A stretch of 36,300 nt of DNA from positions 1-36,300 of the forward strand of contig JAEOTE010000009.1 of the NCBI GenBank assembly GCA_016839945.1, read 5' to 3'. The notes below the pieces were generated by a model, which was not told where the DNA came from, made no database searches, and saw only the letters and a program-made list of their open reading frames with translations. Positions 1 to 8,661 of this stretch are shown here, one piece after another. The DNA comes from Candidatus Heimdallarchaeota archaeon. GTDB lineage: Archaea > Asgardarchaeota > Heimdallarchaeia > Heimdallarchaeales > Heimdallarchaeaceae. Every line of letters starts with the position of its first letter. The stretch's first letter is position 1. A program made the translations under genes and the position numbers.

Positions 1-690
1 ATTAAAGAAACCTTCAAATCTAAATCCTTCATATTTTTTGTGATTTTTTCATTTATGATGAATGCTGTTACGATTAATCTTCTTGCTGTTATTCCTTTAT
101 ACTATAAGTATGTCTTTCAACTTGATCAGATTCCGATTTTGATTATTACAGTAGCAACTGGTGTCTTCTATATTCCTATCTTATTTATATTTGAAAAAAT
201 TCAGAAAAGATATGGTATTCGTAACTCATTCTTCTTAGCAATAATATTGATGTTTTTAGGTTACATTGGTCTTTATTTTGCACAATCAGTTGTTTTTATG
301 GCAGTTTGTTACAGTGTTTGTTTGTGTATGTCTACTGTCTGGTGGCTTCTTGTAAACCCGATGGTTGGAGATGTTGCTGATGAAGATGAACTTAAAACTA
401 ACAATCGAAGAGAAGGAATGTTTTTTGGGACAAATGCTTTAATCACTAAACCATCTTCATCCCTTATCATCTTCATCTTTACTGCAATTATTGAGTTCTT
501 TGGTTACAATTCCGAATTAACTGTTCAATCTCCCCAAGCTGTCATGGGACTACGATTAGGTGTTGGTATTCTTCCACTTTGTTTTCTAGTTCTAGGTTTC
601 ATAGCATTACTATTCTATCCATTACATGGTAAGAAGTTATATCAAGTTAAAATGGATTTAAACAAATTGCATAAAAAAAGAGGAAAATAG
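1..690 (+). CDS. MFS/GPH-type sugar:cation symporter, C-terminal part (5' truncated by window)
   Basis: The reading frame is open from the first base, so the gene begins upstream of the window; an internal ATG at 40 is not its start. The visible part is about 229 residues and highly hydrophobic, with roughly six membrane segments. A loop with the series VGDVADEDELKTNNRREG followed by MFFGTNALITKPSSS matches the conserved cytoplasmic D-E-x-x-x-x-x-R-x-E-G segment and following Lys of the glycoside-pentoside-hexuronide (MFS_2) symporter family. The protein ends in a short basic tail. The substrate cannot be told; the family mostly moves sugars or related solutes with a cation. It converges on the TPR gene at 749. 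Confidence 0.75.
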   Translation: MKETFKSKSFIFFVIFSFMMNAVTINLLAVIPLYYKYVFQLDQIPILIITVATGVFYIPILFIFEKIQKRYGIRNSFFLAIILMFLGYIGLYFAQSVVFMAVCYSVCLCMSTVWWLLVNPMVGDVADEDELKTNNRREGMFFGTNALITKPSSSLIIFIFTAIIEFFGYNSELTVQSPQAVMGLRLGVGILPLCFLVLGFIALLFYPLHGKKLYQVKMDLNKLHKKRGK

Positions 691-748
691 CAGGACATGA
701 AAATATTATTAAAATCAAAATGAGCATAATGATTTTCATGAAGGAAAG

Positions 749-2695
749 TTATAGGAATATGCTTTCTATATATTCTGATAATTGAGAGCGATCTGTTAGA
801 GTTAATTCTTGTTTTTTTGTTATTTTTTCCATTAACTCCTGCCAAAATCCTGAAAAAGCATTCAAATCAGATATAAGTTGTTTGAATTTCTTTATAGCTA
901 TGTATGATTTACCGATAAAAACGTAACCAAATAATAGATTTTCATACACATACAAAGCAATTGTATAATCTTTATATCTCAAACGCTCAATTGTTATTCT
1001 TTCTTGTTCTTTTTTTGCTTGTGATTCGCTAATGATCTCCATTAATCCTTCTATAAAGTCATCATCTAAAGTAGTAGTACTAAAACGATCTGAAAAAATT
1101 ATATGGTTAGATTTATCCATTATAAGAAAAAGACTTGGTATTTCATCTTCTTGTTCGATAGTTGTATATGTAATTTTGTTTTTTACCAGTTGATTTAGCA
1201 TATCTTCAAAATGTGTTAGTTCCATACGTTCTGCAATAGTAGGAAGCTTCATTGAAAATTGATCCCATTGATCAAGTTTATCGAGAAGAAGGTCATGTTC
1301 GTTAGAGATTAAGTTAGCAAGCCTTGTAATGTCTTTTTCATCTGCTATCTGTTGAGCTTTTTCTAGCAGTATCTTTGCTTCTTCAATTTTCAAATTCATT
1401 TGTGCTAAATGAGATTTTAGCAGATAGGTTTCAGAGATCAAAATATGTGATCTCTGAGTTTCAGCCAGTTCATCAAGTTGGTCCAAAGATTGTTTTATAG
1501 GTTTTAGCAATTCTATATCATTTGTTAATTTCAATTTTTGGAGATAAAAATCACATAAATGGAAAAACGCCATTCTGTTCATTTCTACAAAAATTAATTT
1601 CTCTTGAACGACCTCTTTCAACATTGTTTCTATTACATCTTGATTATCATCAAAAGAACATGCTTTGAGGTAGATAGATTGAGCAAGCTTGTAGATATGC
1701 ATTAAAGGATAGTCAATTACATGCTCAGTTTGCATATTTCTAATTGTAGCAACGATTTCCATCTTTTCTAAGTTTTGTTTTATTTCTTCGAATTTTCCTT
1801 GTTCTAGATAAATTAGATTCATTCTAAAAAGCATTACAATATAATGTACATTACCATATAACTTACCTCTTTTAATTTGCTCTAAAGATTTATTGTAGTA
1901 TTGTAATGAAGTTACCAATTCTCCCTTTTGCCAGTAATAGAATCCTAAATCACTGTATATAGCTCCCAAGCTATAAGAAGAATCTATCTCTTCAGCAAAT
2001 GATAATGCTTTCAAAGAGTATTGAAGATACTTTTCTAATTCGCCAATTTGAAGAAAACCTGCTGCTGTATTAACCGTACAAGCAATAATTCCTATAGTAT
2101 TATTAAGTTCTGTAAAAATCATTAAACTTTGATTATAATATTTCTCACTATTAAAAAAATCTCCTTTTAAAGCGAAAGTAAAAGCTTTGATAAATAAACG
2201 CCAAGCTTTTCGATACTTATCCCCTAATTCTTCATATATCTCCAGTGATTGATTCAGTTTATCCATATATTCTTCAGAATGAGTACTAATTCCGTTTGTA
2301 AGAATTTCTGCATATCTCTTGAGGTAATCAGGTGAATTTTTATCCTTGTATTTATTTAGTACTTTTATTGCATAATCTCTTTTTTCTTTAGCTAATTCGC
2401 TAAAACCCAAGTAGCCTAATGATCGTCCATAAAGTATTGCTGAATCAAAAATTAAGAGGGGATTATCAATTTCTATACTTTCTTCATAAGCTTGTTTGGC
2501 ATTAACTAATGCTTCAGAAAACGGTTGTATATCTAAAAATATCCTTGCTTTAAGGATTTTTAACCTTATACACTCTTCTGTTGTTAATTCGTCTCTTTTC
2601 TGAACTGCGTCTATTCTTTTTAGAGCTTCTTTATATTCAGATCCTACAATTAGTTCTTCTACTTCCTTTAGTTCAGTACTAAATATGCTACCCAT
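749..2695 (-). CDS. TPR-repeat protein with longin-like C-terminal domain (copy 1)
   Basis: This 648-residue soluble protein has no signal peptide. Residues about 1-490 are helical hairpins with TPR character, for example YSLGAIYSDLGFYYWQKGEL followed by a Tyr-Tyr-Asn-Lys-Ser-Leu repeat near residues 240-270. Residues about 519-620 switch to alternating beta strands and helices: FLIMDKSNHIIFSDRF, a loop, a helix, then IERLRYKDYTIALYVYENLL and FGYVFIGKSYIAIKKFKQLI. This beta-beta-alpha-beta-beta-beta-alpha reading resembles longin or roadblock modules, which is inference. The whole protein aligns end to end with the product of 6004-7926, including the first residues (FxxELxEVEELIV) and the last (EYIESIFL against EYMESVFL). 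TPR plus a longin-like module suggests a scaffold, perhaps with small GTPases. The ATG at 2695 is supported by the paralogue. Confidence 0.72.
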   Translation of the reverse strand: MGSIFSTELKEVEELIVGSEYKEALKRIDAVQKRDELTTEECIRLKILKARIFLDIQPFSEALVNAKQAYEESIEIDNPLLIFDSAILYGRSLGYLGFSELAKEKRDYAIKVLNKYKDKNSPDYLKRYAEILTNGISTHSEEYMDKLNQSLEIYEELGDKYRKAWRLFIKAFTFALKGDFFNSEKYYNQSLMIFTELNNTIGIIACTVNTAAGFLQIGELEKYLQYSLKALSFAEEIDSSYSLGAIYSDLGFYYWQKGELVTSLQYYNKSLEQIKRGKLYGNVHYIVMLFRMNLIYLEQGKFEEIKQNLEKMEIVATIRNMQTEHVIDYPLMHIYKLAQSIYLKACSFDDNQDVIETMLKEVVQEKLIFVEMNRMAFFHLCDFYLQKLKLTNDIELLKPIKQSLDQLDELAETQRSHILISETYLLKSHLAQMNLKIEEAKILLEKAQQIADEKDITRLANLISNEHDLLLDKLDQWDQFSMKLPTIAERMELTHFEDMLNQLVKNKITYTTIEQEDEIPSLFLIMDKSNHIIFSDRFSTTTLDDDFIEGLMEIISESQAKKEQERITIERLRYKDYTIALYVYENLLFGYVFIGKSYIAIKKFKQLISDLNAFSGFWQELMEKITKKQELTLTDRSQLSEYIESIFL

Positions 2696-2806
2696 TTGTT
2701 CACTTTCAAAGATTTTTGAATCGTTATTACTTTAATATCTTTCTTAATAGATTTTTTGTTAATTTTTTAGGAAAAACATAATATTCAGTAAATCAAATAA
2801 GATTTT

Positions 2807-3499
2807 ATGAAAAAAATTGGTATTATCGGTGGTTTAAGTGCTGAATCAACTATTGAATATTACAAGATTTTAGTTAATGAATACAAGAAGCTGAAAGGAG
2901 GGCTATCTTCACCTCTGTTAATCATTGATAGTTTAGATTTAGAAGAAGTCAAAGATTTGGTAAATGAAGATAAATGGGATGATGTGGTTGAAATTATTAC
3001 TCAATCAGCTCGTAATTTAGAAAAATCAAACGCTGAAGTAATTATCATAGCGACTAATACTATTCATAAAATCTTTGACAGAGTTCAAGAAAATATAGAA
3101 ACACCCATGATTAACTTATTAGTTACTATTGCAGAAGCGATTAAAGAACAAGGAATAAAAAAAGTTGGATTACTAGGAACTATTTACACCATGCAGTTAG
3201 ATTTCTTCCAGAATGCTTTGGATAAATACAATATAGATGTCATAGTTCCTAATCAAGCAGACCAGGAGTATGTAAATCAAGTAATCTTTGAAGAACTAGT
3301 ACATAGCATTCTAAAAGATGAATCTAAAAGAGGGTATCTTGAAGTAATCAAGAGACTACAAGAGAAAGGTGCAGAAGGTGCAATCCTAGGTTGTACCGAA
3401 ATACCTTTGTTAGTAAAACAAGAGGAAAGCCCAATACCTGTTTTTGACACAACAACTATACATGCTTTAGCTGTTTTGAAATATGCACTTAGCGATTAA
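2807..3499 (+). CDS. Aspartate/glutamate racemase family protein (RacX/YgeA-like)
   Basis: The 230-residue length is standard for cofactor-independent Asp/Glu racemases, which interconvert L- and D-amino acids with two acid/base residues. It starts with the family's MKKIGIIGGLSAEST. The first catalytic position lies in IIIATNTIHK, where the usual Cys is Thr83; the second is Cys196 in AILGCTEIPLL. A Thr/Cys pair is known from the E. coli L-Asp/Glu-specific racemase YgeA (EcL-DER, Thr83/Cys197), which works essentially in the L-to-D direction; that comparison is from memory. The gene is divergent from TPR copy 1 and overlaps the convergent gene ending at 3489 by 11 bases. The start lies close behind an AT-rich promoter, so the leader is short. 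Substrate is unproven. Confidence 0.85.
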   Translation: MKKIGIIGGLSAESTIEYYKILVNEYKKLKGGLSSPLLIIDSLDLEEVKDLVNEDKWDDVVEIITQSARNLEKSNAEVIIIATNTIHKIFDRVQENIETPMINLLVTIAEAIKEQGIKKVGLLGTIYTMQLDFFQNALDKYNIDVIVPNQADQEYVNQVIFEELVHSILKDESKRGYLEVIKRLQEKGAEGAILGCTEIPLLVKQEESPIPVFDTTTIHALAVLKYALSD

Positions 3500-4124
3500 A
3501 ATTAAATTCTTCGATTATTTCTGTTATTTTCTCTCCAACATCTATAATTGATTGAATGCTTTCTCTTATACTATTACTGATTAGGACTTTAGGATCTTCA
3601 ATATCAAATTTATCTTTCTCTTCATCAGAAGGAAATCTAAATTTGGAAATGAAACTGATAACATTTTCACTAGTTTCCATTAAATCTTGCATCTTGTTTA
3701 AGGCTAAATCATAATTCTGGTAAAGTCCTTTTACCATTTCATACATAATTTTGCACAACATAGATACTTCTTTTAGTATTTTAACTAGTTCCTTATATTC
3801 ATCTTCCAAAATCTCATGTCTATTCTCCGTCAATACTAGTCGTACATCTTTCATCGATGAAGTAACAGATATCATTCTTTCATACAACTCAAATTTAGCA
3901 ATCTCTATTTTTGTATCAACAATTCCTTCTTTCAGAAGTTCAATTAGCTCTCCTCTCTTTTCTTTTTCCTCATCTTCATATATCTCAAATTGAGAACTAG
4001 ATATTTCTGTTCTTCTTTCAATATAGAGAGCTTCAAAGTATTTTAAAGGTATGAGAGATAATTCTATTAGATTTTTCTCAATTTTCTTATCAATCATTCT
4101 TCTTCCTAATAATTCTCTAAACAT
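3489..4124 (-). CDS. All-helical PhoU-like protein, third gene of phosphate operon
   Basis: About 211 residues, almost entirely charged amphipathic helices, with no membrane segment or signal. I do not recognise a signature. Length, helix content and position directly after Pit suggest a divergent PhoU/DUF47 relative that controls the permease; this is inference from context. The start is ambiguous. A TTG at 4130 overlaps the Pit stop and lies 4 bases after GAGGAG, while the ATG at 4124 (MFRELLGRR) lies about 10 bases after it. I chose the ATG. The near-zero spacing to Pit indicates co-transcription. Its end overlaps the convergent racemase by 11 bases. Confidence 0.6.
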   Translation of the reverse strand: MFRELLGRRMIDKKIEKNLIELSLIPLKYFEALYIERRTEISSSQFEIYEDEEKEKRGELIELLKEGIVDTKIEIAKFELYERMISVTSSMKDVRLVLTENRHEILEDEYKELVKILKEVSMLCKIMYEMVKGLYQNYDLALNKMQDLMETSENVISFISKFRFPSDEEKDKFDIEDPKVLISNSIRESIQSIIDVGEKITEIIEEFNFNR

Positions 4125-4126
4125 CT

Positions 4127-5119
4127 TCAAAACACTCCTCTTAATAGATAATAAAATGCAACTGCAAATGAACCACTAATGAGTGGTGTTAAGAATATAA
4201 AAATAACTATAGTTCTGACAGATTTAAGATTAATAGGTTTTTTTGAACCATAACCTGCTCCAATAAAACTTGCTACTAGTATCATTGTTCCTGAGACAGG
4301 AATTCCAAGCATTGTTGCAATAAGCGTAATTAAAGCTGAAGAAGCCTGTGTAACAAAAGCAGATTCAGGTGTTAATTCAACTACATCATTTCCCAGAGAT
4401 TTTAAGACTCTCCATCCAATTATTATTAGCCCTAATCCTAATCCTGCACCACCTAATAGCATAGGTATTCTTTGATAAAAGATGGATGCTTCAGAATTTT
4501 GAAATAAAGGATATATGGGAGCTATTGCATTACTGATATCATTTCCTGCTCTAGAAAAACCTGCAATAACAACCCACACAAGAAGTAATGATCCAGATAT
4601 TGCATTAGAAGTTTCTAAACCACTCAAACCTTTTACTGACTTTGATAATATCTTATTCATTAATTTCATTAGAAGTAGAGCGCCAATGAATCCTAAAAGC
4701 GGAGAAACTGCCCAAGTGAAAAAAATATGTCCCATTCCTTCCCAGCTCCAGATAATCTTTTCTCCTCTTGCGATAGTTAGACCTAAAATAGAACCCACCA
4801 TAGCTTCAGTTGAGGAAATTGGTAGACCAAATATAGAAGCTAAAATTAGACATAAAGCCATTGATATGAATACAGAAATAATAAGAACTATTTCACTTGA
4901 AACCTGGATTGTTGAAATATCATTATTTAGTGTATCACTAACTTTAGGCGCAAGTAAAAATGCTCCAAAAACAGCAACAATTGCACCAATAATTACTGCT
5001 GATCTGACTGATAAACGCTTAACTCCTACAACTGGAGCGAAAGTTTCATCATTTGTTCCAATGGCAAAAGAAAGGATAATTGAAGCAATAACCAGTATTA
5101 TCAGAACAGCATCAACCAT
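4127..5119 (-). CDS. pit: Inorganic phosphate transporter, Pit/PiT family
   Basis: This 330-residue polytopic membrane protein should carry phosphate into the cell with H+ or Na+. It has the two inverted-repeat signatures of the family: near the N-terminus SFAIGTNDETFAPVVG (canonical G-x-N-D-x-x-x-x-x-x-G) and in the second half SRAGNDISNAIAPI. About ten hydrophobic segments are visible, and the Pro/Ser-rich GLPISSTEAMVGSILG and GIPVSGTMILVASFIGAG loops are also typical. The ATG at 5119 follows GAGGT by seven bases. It lies 63 bases after a DUF47 gene and immediately before a second helical gene, the usual Pit plus PhoU-like arrangement. The Thr in GTND, where Ala is common, is a small deviation. 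Confidence 0.92.
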   Translation of the reverse strand: MVDAVLIILVIASIILSFAIGTNDETFAPVVGVKRLSVRSAVIIGAIVAVFGAFLLAPKVSDTLNNDISTIQVSSEIVLIISVFISMALCLILASIFGLPISSTEAMVGSILGLTIARGEKIIWSWEGMGHIFFTWAVSPLLGFIGALLLMKLMNKILSKSVKGLSGLETSNAISGSLLLVWVVIAGFSRAGNDISNAIAPIYPLFQNSEASIFYQRIPMLLGGAGLGLGLIIIGWRVLKSLGNDVVELTPESAFVTQASSALITLIATMLGIPVSGTMILVASFIGAGYGSKKPINLKSVRTIVIFIFLTPLISGSFAVAFYYLLRGVF

Positions 5120-5182
5120 CAGATTACCTCATTTCTTTTTTTTCTTGATTCATTCATTGTTCATTGTCTATATCTAATCTCA

Positions 5183-5848
5183 CTAAATCTCGCTTATTAT
5201 AATTGATCTTAAAGCATCAGAAGCATCTTCAGCTGAATTAGCTGCTTTTTCTATCTCTCTAATTGCATGATCAAAAATAACTAACGTTGCAAAATTATCA
5301 CTTATTCCTTTGAAATCAAAATAATGGTTCTTCAGTCTCGAGTATAATCCATCTACTTGATGTTCAATGAAACTGATTTCTGTTGTAAGATCTACCGTTC
5401 TTCGAATATCTTCTCTATAAATAGTGAGTGCTTCTTTTAGTTTTTCAATGCATAAATCTACTAGTTCGCAGGATTTCAAAATTTCTTCGAATATATGTTC
5501 AGGCAATTTTACATTGTGTATAATAAGAAAATTGTTACACGCACGTTTTGCACATCCTGCTACTTCATCAGCTCTTTTGATAAAAGTTAATATGTCTGAT
5601 CTTAATTTAGACTTTAAATTTCCTTTTGTTAATTCTAACCAGATATCTGCTAGTATTTTATCAGCAGCATTCTCCTCTGCTGTAATATTTCCAACTTCTA
5701 AATCTAAAGTAGTAGTATCATTTTCTTTCCAAGCTTTGACAGCTCTAATCAGTGTTTGTGTAGCTTGATGAATTTTTGCAAGATGTTGATTCATTTTCTG
5801 ATGTATTTCTTCTTCTGAATCTCTTCGAAGATAATTACTTAATTTCAT
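5183..5848 (-). CDS. DUF47 family PhoU-like phosphate transport regulator
   Basis: This 221-residue all-helical protein fits the length and pattern of DUF47 (PhoU_div) proteins, which are encoded next to Pit permeases and are thought to regulate them through a metal-binding helical bundle. Typical features are the N-terminal MKLSNYLRRDSEEEIHQKM, ITAEENAADKILADIW, an acidic/hydroxyl segment with FIKRADEVAGCAKRACNNFL, and a late FDHAIREIEKAANSAEDASD helix. It is the first gene of the phosphate operon. GGTGAT lies six bases before the ATG at 5848, and a TATA box lies about 60 bases upstream of the start. Confidence 0.85.
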   Translation of the reverse strand: MKLSNYLRRDSEEEIHQKMNQHLAKIHQATQTLIRAVKAWKENDTTTLDLEVGNITAEENAADKILADIWLELTKGNLKSKLRSDILTFIKRADEVAGCAKRACNNFLIIHNVKLPEHIFEEILKSCELVDLCIEKLKEALTIYREDIRRTVDLTTEISFIEHQVDGLYSRLKNHYFDFKGISDNFATLVIFDHAIREIEKAANSAEDASDALRSIIISEI

Positions 5849-5907
5849 GCAGCATCACCTTTGTTTTCAAAGTCTGTCTAAAATTACCATTTAAAAAGAT
5901 GAGTGTT

Positions 5908-5918
5908 AAAATATATAC
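5908..5918 (-). promoter_or_regulatory. TATA-box promoter of the phosphate operon
   Basis: On the minus strand the run GTATATATTTT lies about 60 bases upstream of the DUF47 start. A start point 25 bases downstream would give a leader of roughly 35-40 bases with the GGTGAT ribosome binding site near its end. No PhoB-like site is known for archaea, and I see no clear operator. Confidence 0.5.
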
Positions 5919-6003
5919 TCTAACTACATTTAAATTCGTACTTAACTAGAATTTTTAATGTTAGAACCATTATAACAATTTTTCAGGTAGTTGCTAATAA
6001 ATC

Positions 6004-7926
6004 CTATAAGAAAACGCTTTCCATATATTCGGTTAATTTAATTCGCTCCTCTAAAGATAGTTCTATATTATCCTTGATTTTTTCAAAATAAGTGTGCCAC
6101 TCACTTGTAAATGAACGAAACTCCTCAATCAATTGCTTTAATTTCTTTAAAGCGTAATAAGATTTTCCAATAAACGTGTAAATTAACAATAAATCTTTTT
6201 GAGAGTTTATAGCAATCGTATAATTAAGATACTTCAAACGTTTTATTGTTGCATCATTTAGAGCTTCAGAGGTTTTATATTCATTAATAGATGTCAATAT
6301 TCCTTGTAATAGTTCATCTTCCAAAGAAATATCACTAAATGCTTCAGAAAAAACAACTGACCCTTTTTGATTTAGTATAAGGAAGAAATTAGGTGATTCT
6401 TTTTCGTCAACAAGATCAATAAACGTAACATTATTTCTTATCATTTTACTTAACAGTTCTTCTACATGAGTGAATTCAAACCTTTCTTCTAAACTTGGTA
6501 GATAAGTTGACATTCCTTCCCATTTACTTAGTTGGTCAAGAAGAATATCATACTCATTAGAAATAATTTTAGCGAGATTAACAATACCTTTGTCCTCAGC
6601 AATGGATTGTGCTCTATCTAGTAATGATTGTCCTTCTTTCATGTTAAATTCAATGAGTTCTAGTTTTGATTGTAAGAGAAGTGATTGTGCAAGTAAAATA
6701 TAGGACCTTTGCTGCTCTGCCATTTTCTTTAAGAATTTTACACTATTCTTTAATTTTTCATAAACTTCTATATCATTTGTTTTTTGTATCACTTTCAGAT
6801 ATGAATCACATAGATGAAAGATTACTAATCCATTTACTTCCAAGTGAACAGTTTCATCATGTGCTACTTCTTCTAGAAGAGTAATAGCTTCACTCCAACT
6901 AGTTTCTTCTTGTTGTGTTTTAAGAAGAATTGCTTTAGCTAAGTAATAGATTTTTTTGAAAATTGGTTTATCCTTTATTAGAAACAACAATTCGATTTGT
7001 TCTAAATTCTGGAATGCTTCTTCATATCTTTCCATTTCAATTAGAACTAAATTCATTCTAAGGAGTGACCATGGATAGTGCCGTGTACCAACTATTTTTG
7101 CTTCTTTAAAGGATTTTAAGCTTTTTTGGTAGTAGTTTAATGCGGTTTTTAAATCTCGTCTCAACCAATATAGATACCCTAAATCCATGTATGCACTTGC
7201 AAAAGAATAGTGATCACCTGTTTCTTCACAAATTGATATACTCTTAAGAAAATAATCAAGTGCCATATCTAATTCTCCCATGTGTAAATTTATGGCTGCT
7301 AAAATTGATATGGAAAAATTAATTTCATTGTAGTATTCAAGCCTATCAGCAAGCTCTAGAGTTTTCTGTGCATAAATTAGAGCTTTTTTAAGTTCTCCTG
7401 ACCAAACATATGAAGTACTGAGATTACGATAAGAATTAGCAAGTTGAAAATCAAGACCTAATCTTTTCGAGATATCTATACTTTCTTCAATATTTGCCGA
7501 AGAACTAGAAAAAGAGTCTCCTTGCATTAGAAGTAATCTAGCCTTTCTCTTCAGATATTCATCAGAATTTTTATCATCAAAAGAATCTAGTATTTGACTT
7601 GCTAATTTTACTCTTTCTTTTCTTAAATCATATTCGCCAGCACGATAATAAGCAATGGGTAAAACTATAACAGAGTCAAACATCAATTGTTTGTTGTTGA
7701 GTTTCTTACTTTCCTCAAAAGCTTCTTCTCCATATTTTATTACCTCTGAATATGGGAAAGTTTCAAAATGGATTTGAGCTCTGTATATTTTGCATCTTAT
7801 TTTTTCTTCCTTAGTAGCGACTTCTTTACCAATAATGCCATCAATTCTTTCTTGTGCTATATTATATTTTCCTCTAACTATGAGCTGTTCAATTTCTTCC
7901 AATTCTTTAGCAAAGATTCCATTCAT
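6004..7926 (-). CDS. TPR-repeat protein with longin-like C-terminal domain (copy 2)
   Basis: A 640-residue paralogue of the protein at 749-2695, matching over its whole length. Helical TPR-like hairpins cover about residues 1-490; one clear unit is HYSFASAYMDLGYLYWLRRD followed by an Ala-Leu-Asn-Tyr-Tyr-Gln-Lys-Ser repeat. The C-terminal module begins with NFFLILNQKGSVVFSEAF, continues with TIKRLKYLNYTIAIN and LLLIYTFIGKSYYALKKLKQ, and ends EYMESVFL. The pattern conserved between copies, FLI-x(6)-hFS-x-x-F then K-x-x-x-YTIA then FIGKSY-x-A-h-K-K-h-K-Q-L-I, is the strongest evidence for a folded C-terminal domain; likeness to longin is inference. There is no signal peptide or membrane helix, so it is cytoplasmic. 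It forms no operon with its neighbours. Confidence 0.72.
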   Translation of the reverse strand: MNGIFAKELEEIEQLIVRGKYNIAQERIDGIIGKEVATKEEKIRCKIYRAQIHFETFPYSEVIKYGEEAFEESKKLNNKQLMFDSVIVLPIAYYRAGEYDLRKERVKLASQILDSFDDKNSDEYLKRKARLLLMQGDSFSSSSANIEESIDISKRLGLDFQLANSYRNLSTSYVWSGELKKALIYAQKTLELADRLEYYNEINFSISILAAINLHMGELDMALDYFLKSISICEETGDHYSFASAYMDLGYLYWLRRDLKTALNYYQKSLKSFKEAKIVGTRHYPWSLLRMNLVLIEMERYEEAFQNLEQIELLFLIKDKPIFKKIYYLAKAILLKTQQEETSWSEAITLLEEVAHDETVHLEVNGLVIFHLCDSYLKVIQKTNDIEVYEKLKNSVKFLKKMAEQQRSYILLAQSLLLQSKLELIEFNMKEGQSLLDRAQSIAEDKGIVNLAKIISNEYDILLDQLSKWEGMSTYLPSLEERFEFTHVEELLSKMIRNNVTFIDLVDEKESPNFFLILNQKGSVVFSEAFSDISLEDELLQGILTSINEYKTSEALNDATIKRLKYLNYTIAINSQKDLLLIYTFIGKSYYALKKLKQLIEEFRSFTSEWHTYFEKIKDNIELSLEERIKLTEYMESVFL

Positions 7927-8100
7927 TTTACATTATCTACTGCAAGTTTTCAAAATAATTATGCTTTTAGTTTTTAATAGTTTTTGCTAAGTAATCAGAG
8001 CAATCTGATAAGAAATTAATTTAATCTAAAATATTTTTACGAGCAGAAAGTTTTTTAATATGTATCAGATTCTAGTACACGTAACAATAAAGTGAACGTA

Positions 8101-8514
8101 ATGCCTGACATAACAGATGCAGAAAAATCACAAATAAGGGAGATAGCTAAACAATATGCTACTGCATTATGGAAAATTCCTTTTAATGAAGGATTAGTTC
8201 TTTATGTAAAGTCAAATAATGAATTACACATACATCCTGCAAGATGGAAATACTGTATGAAATGTGGAGAAATAGATAAGAAAGAAAAAATGGATCCACA
8301 CAAGTGTTTAATGAATGTTGAAGAATTTCCAATTTTGATCCAAACTTCATGGTATAAGCTTAAAGAATTCTTCTTAACAGAGAATTACAAAGATTTTATG
8401 AAAGAAGCAGGTATTGATAAGATACCATCTATCTCACTAATCACTGAAATCAATGAAGAAGTAAAGGAAGTAAAAGATACTAAGGTACCTGCTTCAGAGA
8501 AAGAAAGAATATAA
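8101..8514 (+). CDS. Small CCHC zinc-binding protein, family copy A
   Basis: About 137 residues with no recognised family. It shares a clear consensus with the proteins at 9687-10028 and 13450-13920: M/I-P-D-I/V, K-x-Q-I-R, E-G-x-x-L-Y, ARWKYCMKCG, HKC, P-I-x-I-x-TSW, LKEFFLT and A-G-I. The Cys-x2-Cys and His-Lys-Cys make a plausible CCHC zinc site. The C-terminal tail is Glu/Lys/Val-rich. I chose the ATG at 8101 because copy B has an ATG at the same position. A GTG at 8092 is an in-frame alternative, but it may instead be part of a GTGA-type ribosome binding site. A TATA-like TTTTTTAATATG lies near 8050. Function is unknown; a nucleic-acid or adaptor role is only a guess. Confidence 0.7.
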   Translation: MPDITDAEKSQIREIAKQYATALWKIPFNEGLVLYVKSNNELHIHPARWKYCMKCGEIDKKEKMDPHKCLMNVEEFPILIQTSWYKLKEFFLTENYKDFMKEAGIDKIPSISLITEINEEVKEVKDTKVPASEKERI

Positions 8515-8569
8515 TAACAAATTTTTTCTTGTTTTTATTGAAAACTAACCTTTTTTTACGAAAAGTTTT

Positions 8570-8626
8570 TATATGTGTCGTGTTTTGTCACATATGTGTG
8601 TAACAAAAATCGATGCATATGTGTGT
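8570..8626 (+). promoter_or_regulatory. Promoter with repeated ATATGTG operator-like elements
   Basis: A TATA-like TTTTTATATG lies at the left edge. The element ATATGTG occurs at 8571, 8592 and 8617. The first copy pairs with CACATAT at 8589-8595 as ATATGTG-N11-CACATAT, and CACATATGTG at 8589-8598 is itself a perfect palindrome. CATATGTGTGT is repeated exactly at 8591 and 8616. The cluster ends about 25 bases before the GGAGGT of the secreted-protein gene, so it probably controls that gene. The binding protein is unknown. Confidence 0.5.
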
Positions 8627-8661
8627 CGAAAACTGTTTCATATCTCTTTGGAGGTTAAAAA

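Noticed and set aside
4515..5177. Long open frame antisense to pit (220 codons)
   Set aside because: It is the reverse-frame shadow of a clear Pit permease with no ribosome binding site; its protein has no family features.
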